Source: Isoperla grammatica
Lineage: Eukaryota; Arthropoda; Insecta; Plecoptera; Perlodidae
Assembly (NCBI GenBank): GCA_945910005.1
Contig: OX246747.1
Location: 4,388,670-4,452,669 of the forward strand
Length of the DNA: 64,000 nt
Direction: 5' to 3'
Shown here: positions 42,015 through 52,529 of the stretch, one piece after another
Numbering within the stretch: position 1 is the first letter of the stretch
How the letters are laid out: each line of letters begins with the position of its first letter
Program-made: the position numbers and the translations under genes
Notes under the pieces: generated by a model
Seen by the model: only the letters and a program-made list of their open reading frames with translations
Database searches by the model: none
What the model was told of the DNA's origin: nothing

Positions 42015-42962
42015 CACGCGAAACACGTCTCATGCGGCCTAGGTATTCCCCGGTTGGACCACATCATAAAGTGTGCCGTTCTAAATTCGGTAATCACTGC
42101 TAGCAAGGTTCTGGATCCTGTCCTTACGGCTGCGATTGAGGGGGACAGGGTCCAGAATCGTTGCAGAGTTATAGCGTCAACGCTATCTCTCCCTTGGCCC
42201 TGCGCGGCTGTTGATGTTCGTAGGGTGAAAGATAGGTTGAAAATGGATGAGTTTGATCGGTGGGGGCGCATGGGCCTGCACGGACTTGGGGTTCAGGCCT
42301 TCAGGGCGAGCCCGTTAAGTAACAGATGGCTTTCGGACCTCAGTAGGCTCTCTGAGCGGCAATTCATGGACGCCCTAAAGTTCCGTGCTAATGTTTTTGG
42401 TACCAGGCAGGTATTGCTTGCGTGTAAGGTGGTCGATTCGGCGCGGTGTCGTCACTGTTGCGCTCCTGTGGAGTCGCTGGCCAACGTGCTGGGGGAATGC
42501 TCCAAGAGCCTTGGCGCCGTGTTGGATCGGCACGATCAGATCTTACAGTGCGTCTCTAGTGCCATTACCGATATTGTCCAGCCATCGGCCATTATGACAG
42601 AGGCCGAGGATGTTACACTTTGCGGTGATAAGGTTAAACCTGACCTTGTGTTCGTGCACAATGATAAGGTCACGGTTCTTGATGTCACCGTGAGGCTCGA
42701 GAGTGGGCCGTGGTTGGCGATGGCTGACAGCGAAAAGTTCCGGAAGTACCTCCCCCTGGAGCCAGTCCTCAAGGCACGGTGGGGGGTCTCCAAGTTCGAG
42801 GTTGTACAGCTGGTGATAGGTGCTCGGGGGTGTCTCCCCCAGCCGACTGTTGACAGGTTGAAGGGTCTCGGGATATTCTCTAGTAGGTTAGGGACGACTC
42901 TCTCCCTGATTGCCCTAAGAGCCTCCATCATCACCGGTACGTTGTTTCTGGACAACGGTTAG
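42015..42962 (+). pseudogene. R2 retrotransposon, 3' half (zinc knuckle and endonuclease)
   Basis: The frame opens within HAKHVSCGLGIPRLDHII, the region downstream of the RT in R2. It then shows the CCHC knuckle (CRHCCAPVESLANVLGEC, then H in LDRHDQI) and the restriction-like endonuclease: KPDLVFVHNDKVTVLDVTV with the PD...D active-site pattern, then EKFRKYLPL, IGARGCLPQPTVDRL and LSLIALRASI. The stop is at 42960. The RT is missing, so this copy is 5'-truncated or the gene was split. It is in the same orientation as the 5' half at 27.4 kb. This endonuclease nicks 28S rDNA to prime reverse transcription. Confidence 0.88.
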
Positions 42963-43310
42963 GGTGGTTTTATTGGGGGGTGAGGGGGTTTTGTTTGGGG
43001 TCAGTGCGGACGGCCAGCCTTGGGTTCTAGTCAGGGTTTTCCCCATTCCTTTTATTACACAGCTCTTTACACTGTATTTTAATAGCGCTGCGCCGTGTTG
43101 TGGGGGTTGGTCGGTCCACTGAACAGATGTGTCGGGTTCGGCACATCTGGAAGTTTCGTTCCTTACGTTCGCCTTTGTTGCGTATAATCTCGCTTCTTCT
43201 ATCACAGCCTGACGCTGGAATTGTCTCTCACAAATGTGTATAGTTTTGTTTACTCTAGGGGAGTATAAACCCGAAGAGGCGGCCCCTTACTTCCGGGGCG
43301 CGTCAGTCAT
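42963..43310 (+). other. R2 3'UTR
   Basis: Non-coding, G/T-rich, between the R2 stop and the first base of 28S sequence at 43311. In R2 the 3'UTR RNA is bound by the element's own protein and starts reverse transcription. The junction cagtcat|tagccaaatg fixes its 3' end. Confidence 0.8.
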
Positions 43311-43336
43311 TAGCCAAATGCCTCGTCATCTAATTA

Positions 43337-43367
<31 letters not shown>

Positions 43368-43384
43368 ACTGTCTCTATCTACTA
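43311..43384 (+). rRNA. 74-bp 28S rDNA fragment, downstream side of the R2 site
   Basis: Starts tagccaaatgcctcgtcatc, the bases immediately after the R2 nick in 28S rDNA, and stays collinear to gattcccactgtctctatct. There is one deleted G (taattatgacg for taattagtgacg) and one C-to-T change. It then departs from 28S. A relic, not a functional rRNA gene. Confidence 0.92.
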
Positions 43385-43514
43385 CTCAATTGTGGAAGAA
43401 CCCAGACCCAACCTCAAGTTAGAATAACACAGAAGTAATTATACCAAGAAAAACGGGTGGAAAACGCACATATGCGCGAGAGCACGGGTGGTGCGTCAAG
43501 ACCCCAATTATAAA

Positions 43515-43576
43515 TTGGGGATCAACAAAGCACACAAACCTGCCCACCACGATAAGGTAGCAGTCCCTGGGCAGGA
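43515..43576 (-). repeat. AATC-SINE head A only
   Basis: From gggatcaacaaagcacac to gtccctgggcagg. The 3' body is missing, which retroposition alone does not explain, so it is a rearranged piece. It lies 130 bp beyond the 28S relic. Confidence 0.8.
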
Positions 43577-44603
43577 AAAAATCATCAAATTAGAGGCATA
43601 GGTGGACCTATAGTTGTCTACGTCTACATATCCATAAATTTCTCACAAATGTTTTTTCCTATGTTCTCACTTCCTCCTTTGTCTCATTAGTTCATAAAAA
43701 CAAACATGAACGTCCCTAATAATTTTGCCTCAAATCATACCTTCCCCCCTCTTTTTAAGTATCTCCTTAACTTCTCTTATGCCCACATTGAGATATTTAT
43801 GTCGAAAAAACACAGCATAATTATTTATTTTATTGCATGTAATTGTAGGCCTAACTTTAAATGTAAATGTAAAAAGAAATGTGTAAATGTAAAATGTAAT
43901 GTTGTGTCGTAAATGTAATGTTAGAATTATAGCATATTGCGTGTTTCCATTTTCAACAGTATTTTGGGAATTTCCTTTATTATATTCCACTAAAACATTT
44001 TTCATAAGCTATAATATTTATTTGATGGGTAATAACTCACATTTAATTAATGCATCGTATTACTATTTACATTCTATTGAATTGGTGTATTTTCTTATTA
44101 CCTTAGTTTGGGAGTGTTATGCTCAGTAAGCGTTGTTTTTTTAAAAAAGTATTTTTTCATGTAATATTATTTTCTTCATTATGAGTGATGATGATCAGCG
44201 TCTTATTCCTTTATTAAGTTTGTGTGCGAAAATGTATTTCTTGCTAACAACCACTTCTCAGCCCACATTCTCATTTTTCTTCTTCTTGTTTTAATAATTA
44301 CCTCTTTTCTTGTCAATAATAAGCCAGTTACAGCTAGTAATACATAGTTGAATGGTTGAAACAAGACTGCGTTGGCTAAAACGTAACCGTAACGAACTCT
44401 GTCGGAGACTTCGGGTCCCGCAGTCTGCCTGGATAAATCAGCGCACCGCGTCTTTATTTCAATGTGCACATTACAATTACAAGCTTTTTGATTTAATGTA
44501 CACAATACGGTATTTAATCTTTTTTATCTGTTTATTTATGATAACTTAAACATGTATCTTTTGCCATTGTCCATCAAATGTATTTCTCTACTGGAAGTTA
44601 TAT

Positions 44604-44645
<42 letters not shown>

Positions 44646-45059
44646 ATAATTATATATTGTATTTATATCATTTTAAAATGGAAACGGTTGGATGGTAAAC
44701 AAGGTATAGCAAACCTTAATTTCGCCAATCAATCCGCACACATCTATACGTACGAAATACTAAGATGAATAAGCGAATTCTACTAAATCTTACGAGAGAA
44801 GACTGTTTGCTAAAAAACAAAATACAGAAGATGTTAAATTTCCAAGAGCATGCAGAGCAGCCTTCTCAACAGTTGCAAGCAACTGCCTCAAACACTTCCA
44901 ATGCACAATGTAGAAGAAATGGAAGCTGCTCTGGCTAACAAAGACACGTATGCAAAATTAGTAAGTTGCTAGAATTAGTAAGCTTGTATCCTACATGAAA
45001 CTAAAAATTATTTATCCTTAGGCCTACCAAAGATAACAACATTTGCTTGTTCAAGATAG
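43577..45059. other. No gene recognised; (ATT)n microsatellite
   Basis: Very AT-rich. It contains an (att)n run at about 44606-44642 and t-rich words taaatgtaaatgtaaa at 43860. Nothing else could be supported. Confidence 0.35.
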
Positions 45060-45369
45060 ATAGTTAGATATTTGGGCTTAACGTCTCATATTTCTGCAAC
45101 GAGGCTAATCGAGAAAATGAGTTGGTGATATATGAAGATGAAATATGGGGCTGTTTGGAGGAAAGGGGCAAGTAGGAGGGCGCGTGAGGAAAGGGTAAAG
45201 GGGAGGAAAGGGGATTGGGGTGTGGACTGCACTTCGTCTGACTTCTCCTCCTCGACCAGTCCGGCTTGGGTGGCCCTACCAGAAGCATACGCTTCCGCCG
45301 GCATAGCTCTCGGGATCAACAAAGCACGCGAACCTGCCTACCACGATAAGGTAGCAGTCCCTGGGCAGG
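45060..45369 (-). repeat. AATC-SINE copy, head A, short body
   Basis: From gttagatatttgggcttaac to gtccctgggcagg. Its head abuts directly on the Tx1-like ORF1 tail. Confidence 0.87.
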
Positions 45370-45836
45370 TGCAGCGAGCCAAGCCTTCTCCAAGTCAACG
45401 AGGGTGATGCCATTTTCACTCTTGTGGGGAAATCTACGAAGTCCCGTAGCAAGTCTCCTGCTAAGAAGCGACCCAGACAGGATGATAGGGCACCACCCGG
45501 TGAGGTGACCATGCCCCTGGCTGCCGTAGAGCTTCTTAACAGTAAGGAACCTACCAACACTTTTTCCACCAGCGCTTTCCTGCAGTTCTTTGCAGACGTC
45601 AAATGGACCGATCAAATCTTAAAGATTGTCCATCGTTTCACGCGTGACATTCGAGTTGTCGAGATGCTAGAGCTAAAAAAGCCGGCAGTCTGAGATGTGC
45701 GAGCTATAAAAACGAGAGTTGGGCGTCTCACAGGCACACTACTCAAGGCACATGCCTACTACGAGGCTACCGGTGACGACAGACAATCTCTCTCCAGGTC
45801 GAACTCGGTAGAGAGCCTTGAGTCGAATGGTCTGGA
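45370..45836 (+). pseudogene. Tx1/L1-like ORF1 C-terminal tail
   Basis: The translation reads LLQVNEGDAIFTLVGKSTKS, then SPAKKRPRQDD, a basic tail, and a helical region TSAFLQFFADVKWTDQILKI. The EGD-IF-L pattern followed by a basic tail is like the end of Tx1-type ORF1 proteins, and an ORF2-type endonuclease follows on the same strand. There is a stop at 45692 and the upstream part is missing. Confidence 0.5.
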
Positions 45837-46400
45837 GTGATTCACAACATCATGGGAGAGGCAACAATAATCACCCTAAATACTAAGAGCGTCCGCAGCG
45901 ACTCGAAGTGGAGTCAGCTGTCTACTTTCCTCGATCGCCACTTTCCCGACGTCATCCTCTTACAGGAGACAAACACGCCTTCCGCACCTCTGCCCCTTCT
46001 CATTTCTAAATACACATTTTATTTCAACTCCCCAGTTGAAGTGTGTACTGGCACCATGATCGGACTTCGAAAGTCGTCCCCCATTGTGTTCCGTGCACAA
46101 AATATTCTCTGTCCCGGTTATCTTCAAGAACTACTCTTGGAGACTCCCGCCACAAAACGGTCTCTACACGTAATCTGCGTGTACTTACCTCACGACCAAC
46201 ACGTGGCCCTCGATGTGTTAGGGCTACTCGAGCGACACATTCGAGACGTGCGTGGTGCTGATTGAGCCGACGCCCAGGTCGTTGTCGGGGGGGAATTCAA
46301 CTGCACGTTAAATCCCAACATCGACAGATATAAGCCATGCATACAAAATTTGACAAATGACTCAACCCTAAAAATAGCCGATTTGGTTGTCATATTGAGA
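45837..46400 (+). pseudogene. Tx1/L1-like ORF2 apurinic-type endonuclease
   Basis: The frame MGEATIITLNTKSVRSDSKW opens an endonuclease/exonuclease/phosphatase fold. It has DVILLQETNTPS (catalytic Glu), YTFYFNSPVEVCTGTMIGLR, HVICVYLPHD and, after a stop at 46263, VVVGGEFNCTLNPNIDR. The usual GDFN has become GEFN. It stops at ILRF near 46405, so the RT is absent. In the family this domain nicks target DNA. Confidence 0.82.
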
Positions 46401-46404
46401 TTTT

Positions 46405-46789
46405 TTAGGATTTAACACTATTACATAACATTTGTTTCTGTCATGGAGTAAAAAATGACGAAAACGAAGAGACTAAAAATTGGTTTACGTTTTTTTTTAT
46501 TCTCTAGTTGGTGATGATAATTTCGAATTCGCCGCATTTTTGCTGCAAACATCAATATTTATTTGTGGGAGAAGCATTTACGTTTTGAGTTGCACTGTCT
46601 ACAGTTGTATGAATTCTTTGCCTAAATTTCTTATGTTACGTAAAAAGCAGCAGTTATAAAATTTCGAATACATTAATAATTAATAATCGATGGTATGAGC
46701 AATAATAATATGTCACGCGTTATTTTGTTTGCGTAGATGGCTATAGTGGAATGGCGAGATGAGTGAATTCCGAGTGGCGGGACTGGCGT
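46405..46789. other. No gene recognised
   Basis: AT-rich DNA with a T-run at about 46492. No repeat or gene seen. Confidence 0.3.
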
Positions 46790-46800
46790 GCCTCGTGGTG

Positions 46801-47185
46801 GGATTAGATTAAGATTACTGGGGCTTCACGTCTCATATTTATGCAACGATGGCTAATGGAGACGATGAGCGGGTGATAATGAAGATGAGAAAGATGATAA
46901 TGAAGAATAAAGCCACATCCGAATCAGATCCATTGTACGTCGCGTGAGTTGTCATACGGGAGTACAGCAAGGGAGGGCAGGGCCAAGTGGGAGGAGTAAT
47001 ATTCAATGGGACAGTGGGGGGGAAAGGGGATTGGGGTGTGGACTGCACTTCGTCTGACTTCTCCTCCTCGACCAGTCCGGCTTGAGTGGCTCTACCAGAA
47101 GCATAAGCTTCCGCCGGCATAGCTCTTGGGATCAACAAAGCACGCAAACCTGCCCACCACGATAAGGTGGCAGTCCTTGGGCAGG
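46801..47185 (-). repeat. AATC-SINE copy, long body, 11-bp target duplication
   Basis: GCCTCGTGGTG at 46790-46800 and 47186-47196 flanks it. Long body, head A complete. The 3' tail is unusual (gattagattaagattact), so the AATC repeat has decayed or was replaced. Confidence 0.85.
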
Positions 47186-47210
47186 GCCTCGTGGTGTGGT
47201 TTGAGGTTAA

Positions 47211-47765
47211 AGTCGATCGATGAAGTGAGCTACCCATCCAATACAACGACTAAACTATTCAAATTAAATGGACATGAAAAAATACTTTTTTTTTATTCTA
47301 AATTATGAATTTCAAGAATTATTACATATAAGTAGCATTTAATACTGAACCTCTTGAAACCATATATTTTTTTTTATTATTAAAGCATATTTATAGTTTC
47401 TAGTTTGAGTAGATTTGACGTAAAATTTACACACCAACGCGAATATCTCGAAAACGGATCGCGTTTAATCATCTTTTTCAAACGTATTCATGTTAGTCAT
47501 GAAGTTATCTACATTTAGGACGAAAATTTGTTACAATATATTACTTTTTGAAGGTGGTACGCAAAGTTATACGATTGAAAGTGTAGGTTTTTGTTCAGTT
47601 ACAATGTATAACATAGGGAATTCTAACGCATTTCAACACAATAAATAAAAAACTAATAGCGGTAGGTGCATATTTTTTTTTACAATATTCACAAGCTTAA
47701 TCTCAACTTGCATTACATACAATTTGAATTACTTATATTACATGTGCAGTTATCATCGATCGACT
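47211..47765. mobile_element. 555-bp TTAA-flanked non-autonomous DNA transposon
   Basis: It starts agtcgatcgatgaag and ends catcgatcgact, a 13-bp inverted repeat (AGTCGATCGATGA). TTAA is duplicated at 47207-47210 and 47766-47769. TTAA duplication is typical of piggyBac and Kolobok. No coding region. A copy of the left ~75 bp is at 57657. Confidence 0.82.
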
Positions 47766-47844
47766 TTAAGAAGTTGCCGGTGCGGGTACGGTGTATATTT
47801 GCTGCGGGCGTAGTTTGATCAAATGGCTGCAACAAGAAGACAAA

Positions 47845-48019
47845 ATGCAGAAACTATCTGTTGTGCCTATAGAGTGGGTACGAAATTTTGATTTGGAAGC
47901 GTTTAATACGTGTAGCGGTGGCCCAGATGAAGAGAACTATGTCGTGGAATGGCACGCTACTAGAAAGGAGACCTTGGGAGGTAGGAAGGTGTATGATGCC
48001 GTTGTGCTAATGGTTCACG
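47845..48019 (+). CDS. Unidentified first exon
   Basis: From ATG at 47845 an open frame runs MQKLSVVPIEWVRNFDLEAF, then EENYVVEWHATRKETLGGRK and VYDAVVLMVHG, ending at a strong donor cacg|gtaagtgag. The layout resembles N-terminal exons of transposon-linked host proteins such as DUF4806- or BEN-type genes, but I cannot name it. The 3' exon at 52256 has a different phase, so at least one further exon would be needed to join them. Confidence 0.45.
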
Positions 48020-48027
48020 GTAAGTGA

Positions 48028-48180
48028 GTCTAGGCTAGAGCCCTAGACAAGCTCAACTTTGTAACCTGCACTAGAGGCCTAGGCTAGGCATTGGCTTGGC
48101 CTCCTAGGCCTAGCCTATGCCCAGCCCAGCTATAAACCTAGAACCTAGGGCTGGGCCCTATTCTAGTCCTTGGTCCCAGG
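48028..48180. repeat. CTAGGCC-rich intronic tract
   Basis: It directly follows the splice donor at 48020. Words such as gcctaggctagg and cctaggcctagcc dominate, as in the other tracts of this type. Confidence 0.65.
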
Positions 48181-48351
48181 CTACATGCTCTCGATTGGTT
48201 CCTTCAAATTCTTATCTTTCTTATTCTTCTTCTTCTGCACATCGCCCCTCACTTTTTCCAGCGACCTTACAGGTGATACGTCCTCCTCCTTAATCTTCAT
48301 ACTACTTTCATTTTGTATTTTCGTCCTCTTCTTGGATTCCTTAACCCGTCT

Positions 48352-48424
48352 GGGCCCGGGAAGAATAGGCCCAGAGTGAATCTGCTAGTCGTAAGAGGCC
48401 ACAAAAGGAGAGACCCTGTCCCTT
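48352..48424 (+). repeat. AATC-SINE head B fragment
   Basis: From gtctgggcccgggaagaatag to accctgtcccttctctccc. Only the head is present. Sense strand plus. Confidence 0.75.
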
Positions 48425-49280
48425 CTCTCCCACTGGTTTAAAGGCACAAAACATCTGGGTTATCAGTGCCTATTTTTCCTATTTAGATCTTGTTTATAAG
48501 GTTAATTGATTTAAGGTGAAGGTATCTAGGTAACTTAACATTTTTAAATTAAGTTTTTTTGATTAAGGTTGATAAACATTGATATTATATCAGCAAAAAG
48601 TGGTTTAAAAAAAATTACACTTTTATTTTTTACGTGTACCGATAGTTTTAAAAGTCTTTACGTTCATGTAATTCAACCTCTAGACCATATTTGTCAAGTA
48701 CACGAAAATGTAGTATGCTATAGGTTGCTATCTTAGGAATGATGAAATACAATTTTAAAACACAATTATGTGACCAGTTTTTTTTAAATGAATTTTTTCG
48801 TGTCCCGGTGAAAAGGCACTTGAGTATATGCTGTTTTTACTATTCCATAACTTAATTATGAACAGAGTCACTTTCAAGAAATGAGGTGCATATCATGCGC
48901 TCGACCCTTATCTTCCCAAAATGCTTGCAGTCTCAAGCCTACGTAAAAAACTTTTAGAGTGTTGGTGATCTACGTACACGGATGTAAAGCGCACCAGTTT
49001 GCTCGTGTCGCAGTCCAGCCGTAACTACTTTACGGGTCTAGACAGGTAATTTGCGCAAATAAATTGTCTCCTTGTGTCCTATCACCGCTCAACAGTAGTT
49101 GAGAACGCAAATGTACAGATTTAATCCAAGTTTTGGGGGGAAACATGACACCAAGTAAGCGGAGCGTCGCCTGGCCGAGCGTGGCCTGGCTTTGACAAGA
49201 GCCAGCGCTCGACTGAAATCAGAACGAAGCGCGCGGAGGTCGGTCGGAGTTGCGGTAGTGGGGGGGGAGGAGGGGAACAC
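48425..49280. other. No gene recognised
   Basis: AT-rich to 48900, then moderately GC-rich (49150-49280) with a G-run. No protein-like frame or repeat recognised. Confidence 0.3.
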
Positions 49281-49283
49281 TTC

Positions 49284-49535
49284 TTACGTCACACATACAC
49301 ATTTACAAGTAATTCCTAGCAAAAGTGTTTTTTCAGGGGGGGGTAGATTCACCTTAACGAACTTTAAAATGTTGTCGGTTGCTTCAGTTTTATCTGACAG
49401 GTTTTCTGTTAGTGTGGATTTTATCTTATATCTTTGTCGTTCGGCTAAATACTTTGCACAATCTAAAATTATGTGTTTGACAGTCAATGTCACATTACAA
49501 GCATCACACACTGGTTGGGGTTCACTTTTTAGGAA
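49284..49535 (-). pseudogene. Non-LTR retrotransposon C-terminal zinc-motif region
   Basis: The minus-strand translation SEPQPVCDACNVTLTVKHII followed by LDCAKYLAERQRY has the C-x2-C ... H-x4-C signature that ends RNase H-bearing Jockey/I-type ORF2 proteins. The remainder is a lysine-rich C-terminus (NILKFVKVNL). The element is otherwise absent. An AATC-SINE is inserted at its upstream side. Confidence 0.7.
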
Positions 49536-49747
49536 TGATGATGATGAAGAATAAAGCCATATCCGAATCAGATCCATTGTACGGCGCGTGGGTCGTCATA
49601 TGGGAGTCCAGCAAGGGAGGGCAGGGCCAAGTGGGAGGAGAAATATTCAATGGGACAGTGGGGGGGAAGGGACAGGGTCTCCTTTTGTCGCCTCTTACGA
49701 CTAGCAGAGTCACTCTGGGCCTATTCTTCCCCGGGCCCAGACGGGTT
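49536..49747 (-). repeat. AATC-SINE copy, head B, 3'-incomplete
   Basis: From gatgatgaagaataaagcc to ccccgggcccagacggg. It carries the long middle block and head B, and lacks the gacgttaagccc end. Confidence 0.82.
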
Positions 49748-49826
49748 ACGCAAGCAAGAGAATAGATACAAGGCTCTAACGTAGGTACTTACAATGACCT
49801 TATGTTGGGTGAAAATCACTGACCTA

Positions 49827-50642
49827 AGTAGGAATACCTTGACTTGAGCAGTCTACATTAATCACGTTGAACAAAATCTATAACCAATTATAAAACTATA
49901 AATAATCACTAGTTCACACTTTCACTGCACGAAATCAGACAACGGAACATGTCACAAAAAAGACTATCTACATAAAGACTGGCTTAGGATGCAAGCCTGG
50001 TGCTGCTCCGTCCGCGGTCAAGACAACACTGATGCGCTCGCTGCAAGAATACAATCTGATCTAGGCACCGTGCAGCGTGCATGGCCGGTGAGCGCGCCAC
50101 CGCTACACATGATGGCGCGGCGTGGCGGCCAACTTAGGAATCAAAGTGCGGGAAGACTGCGCCTACAGTCCGTTTATTTCGCTGTTGGACTGGCCCGAGG
50201 GCATAGGCTTGGGTAGCGTTTGTACCAATCCCTGACCAAAGTACGGGTTTCCCTGACTCTCGCCTCGACCGTAATTACCTTCGATCGGCGAGCCTTGCAT
50301 AATCTTACCTGTTTATCATGATGACCTGTCACAACAAAAGTCATCTTTTAGGAAAAAACACTTTTTTTTACGAATTATACGTATATTTCATGATCGCGTT
50401 TACCAGCGTTAAATGGCTTGAAATTATGTAATCAGGTTTTTTATGTCCGCTAAAACTTGAAAACTCATATATATATATATATATATGGATTTGTTGTCTT
50501 CCGGGATATTCCGCCCTTTGTGTGAGTATATTGGTGCACGCCAAAGTCTGTCAACCATTGTTCCCTTATTTCGACAGAATTGCATCTGGCATGATTACGA
50601 GTCCCTATCACGTCCTTCTCATTCAAGAGCCTAACGTCGACT
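49827..50642 (+). repeat. Unclassified dispersed repeat, copy 2
   Basis: About 95% identical by eye to 15055-15655, then diverges (an (at)n run at about 50467-50487) and rejoins at attcaagagcctaacgtcgac (50611-50632). It carries the same TATA-like sequence ahead of the GC-rich block. Confidence 0.75.
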
Positions 50643-51022
50643 GACTATTGTCAGCGGAGGCGCGCGTTGTCTGTATACCCACTGCTGTGGAAGGTGGAGG
50701 TGCGGGGCGGCGCGGGTCTTTTGTTAATTTTGAGGGCTGGGCCATGTTGCATGAAGAAAGCACTGGTTCTTGGGCGTTCATTTTTTTCTGATGGTGGTTT
50801 TTGCCTTGGTTTCACACGAAATGGGGTCAGGATTGGCTTCCATGCTATTGGGAATCTTTGTGCATCTTGTTTGTTGATCGCGCCGTATCTCCACTTTCTA
50901 CAGGAGTGGGGATACAGACTCGCTCACGAACGCGCGCCTCGGCTAACAATCAGGGTTGTCAGATTGGGCCATTTTTCGCGATTTGGGCGATTTGGAATGT
51001 GTTTTGGCGACCGACAATTCTG
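50643..51022. other. Unidentified open stretch
   Basis: An open frame (50667-51023, plus) codes for a Leu/Gly/Cys-rich peptide without recognisable features. The motif cagggttgtcaga at about 50950 resembles a hAT terminus, but no partner was found. Confidence 0.25.
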
Positions 51023-51312
51023 ATGGATGGATGGATATTTGGACTTAACGTCTCACATTTTTGCATCGAGGTTAATCGAGACGATGAGTGGGTGAAATAT
51101 GAAGATGAAATAGGGGGGTGTTTGGAGCAAAGGTGCAAGTAGGTGTGCGGGGAGGATAGGGGAAGTGGGAGGAAAAGGGAGTGGGTTGTGGACTGCATTT
51201 CGTCTGACTGTCCAGAACCTACCAGAAGCATACTCTTCCGCCGGCATAGCTCCAGGAATCATTAAAGCGCACAAACCTGCCCACCACGATAAGGTAGCAG
51301 CCCCAGGGCAGG
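51023..51312 (-). repeat. Divergent AATC-SINE copy with variant head A
   Basis: The tail is (gatg)n rather than (gatt)n, and the head ends gtagcagccccagggcagg. The base changes in the head are useful for testing RNA pairing. The pyrimidine-rich part is shortened (gactgtccagaacc). Confidence 0.8.
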
Positions 51313-51485
51313 ACAAAGAGGTCAAGAAAAGAAACGACGCAGCGTATCAGAGCAGTGCTGTAAGGTATAACCTGCGGAGAAGACCTATAACTTATCACGT
51401 CGGCCAAGTCTACAAGAAGAATTATGCAATTTTAGATGCAAATGCCAACTTTTCAGCAAAACTAGATACTGAAAACGTATTTATT
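51313..51485 (+). pseudogene. Ty3/gypsy integrase C-terminal fragment
   Basis: The frame reads VRYNLRRRPITYHVGQVYKK, then NYAILDANANFSAKL, matching the basic YN-RRRP--V-VGD-V motif and the LSDA-A-FAAKL block of gypsy integrases. A related scrap is at 8886. It abuts a SINE head at 51312. Confidence 0.68.
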
Positions 51486-51609
51486 TAAGCCTAAAAATCA
51501 AGAAATAACTAATATAGCAAGAAAATGTTTCACCTTCCCTCCCCCCCCCCCCCCCCCGATTTAATTGAGAGTTCCTACGCGCCTGGTTCTACCCCGGGCC
51601 CAAACCGGA

Positions 51610-51879
51610 TTGATTGATATTTGATATTTGGGCTTTACGTCTCATATTTTTGCAACGAGGCTAATCGAGACAATGAGTGGGTGATATACGAAGATGAAAT
51701 ATGGGGCTGTTTGGAGGAAAGGGGCAAGTAGGAGGGAGCGTGAGGAAAGGGGAAAGGGGAGGAAAATGGATTGGGGTGTGGACTGCACTTCGTCTGACTT
51801 CTCCTCCTCGACCAGTCCGGCTAGGGTGGCCCTACCAGAAGCATACGCTTCCGCCGGAATAGCTCTCGGGATCAACAAA
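51610..51879 (-). repeat. AATC-SINE copy, head truncated
   Basis: From ttgattgatatttgatattt to ctctcgggatcaacaaa. Directly before it, ccccgggcccaaaccgg (about 51591-51607) looks like the end of a head-B copy. Confidence 0.82.
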
Positions 51880-52255
51880 TCTCGCGACCCCATCTTATAT
51901 CGGATCTTATCTGCGTAGTTTTGATGTTTGCTTGTTTGCAGAGATTCGCTTCTCTCTGCGTTAACACTTTTAGCCTCTTTTTTTAAACTTTTCTATATTT
52001 ATTCTATATATATATTCTTAATTTCTTTAAACAATTCGATCTTATATACACCTTAATTTCTATGTTTCATAAGCTTGCGACCCCATTATGATCCCTCGCG
52101 ACCCATAGTTCAAGAATCCCTGGTTTAGGCTTTCTTATTTTAGGAACTTGTCCAAAATAGAAATCACAATCTTGTTCAAACACATTATATGTATGTCTGT
52201 GTTCATAATATGGAACACATAAGATAATTTACCAGCATATACTTTTGTTTTAAAG

Positions 52256-52491
52256 GTCGCGTAAAAATTTGAAGGGTCTGAGCGTTAAGGATGACGAGGA
52301 AGAATCGATTCAACTGAAAACTGTAAAAGATATAAAACGTAATTTTGAGAGGCGAGCTCAGCTGCAAAATGCAAATCGCACTCCCCTGTACAATCCATTA
52401 CAGCTGTCGTATATCTTCAAAAATCACTCCAAGTCGCCTACAAACAGAACTTCCCCGAGGAAAGCAGCTTCAAAGTCAACATCGGCTAAAT
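52256..52491 (+). CDS. Unidentified terminal exon
   Basis: After an acceptor-like ttttgttttaaag the frame reads SRKNLKGLSVKDDEEESIQL, then TVKDIKRNFERRAQLQNANR and LYNPLQLSYIFKNHSKSP, ending in a Ser/Lys-rich tail and TAG at 52489-52491. AATAAATAAA follows about 20 bp later as a polyadenylation signal. Composition is protein-like and not transposon-like, so it may be the last exon of a host gene. I do not recognise the family. Confidence 0.5.
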
Positions 52492-52529
52492 AGACAGGGA
52501 ACTCAAGTATAAATAAATAAATTCACATT

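Noticed and set aside
42536..42955. Minus-strand frame of 139 codons
   Set aside because: It lies opposite the R2 endonuclease region, whose plus-strand motifs are clear.
27409..43384. A functional 28S rRNA gene
   Set aside because: Only 22 and 74 bp of 28S are present, 16 kb apart, and the longer piece has a deletion and a substitution.
50950..51022. hAT element end (cagggttgtcaga)
   Set aside because: No matching inverted end or 8-bp duplication was found nearby.
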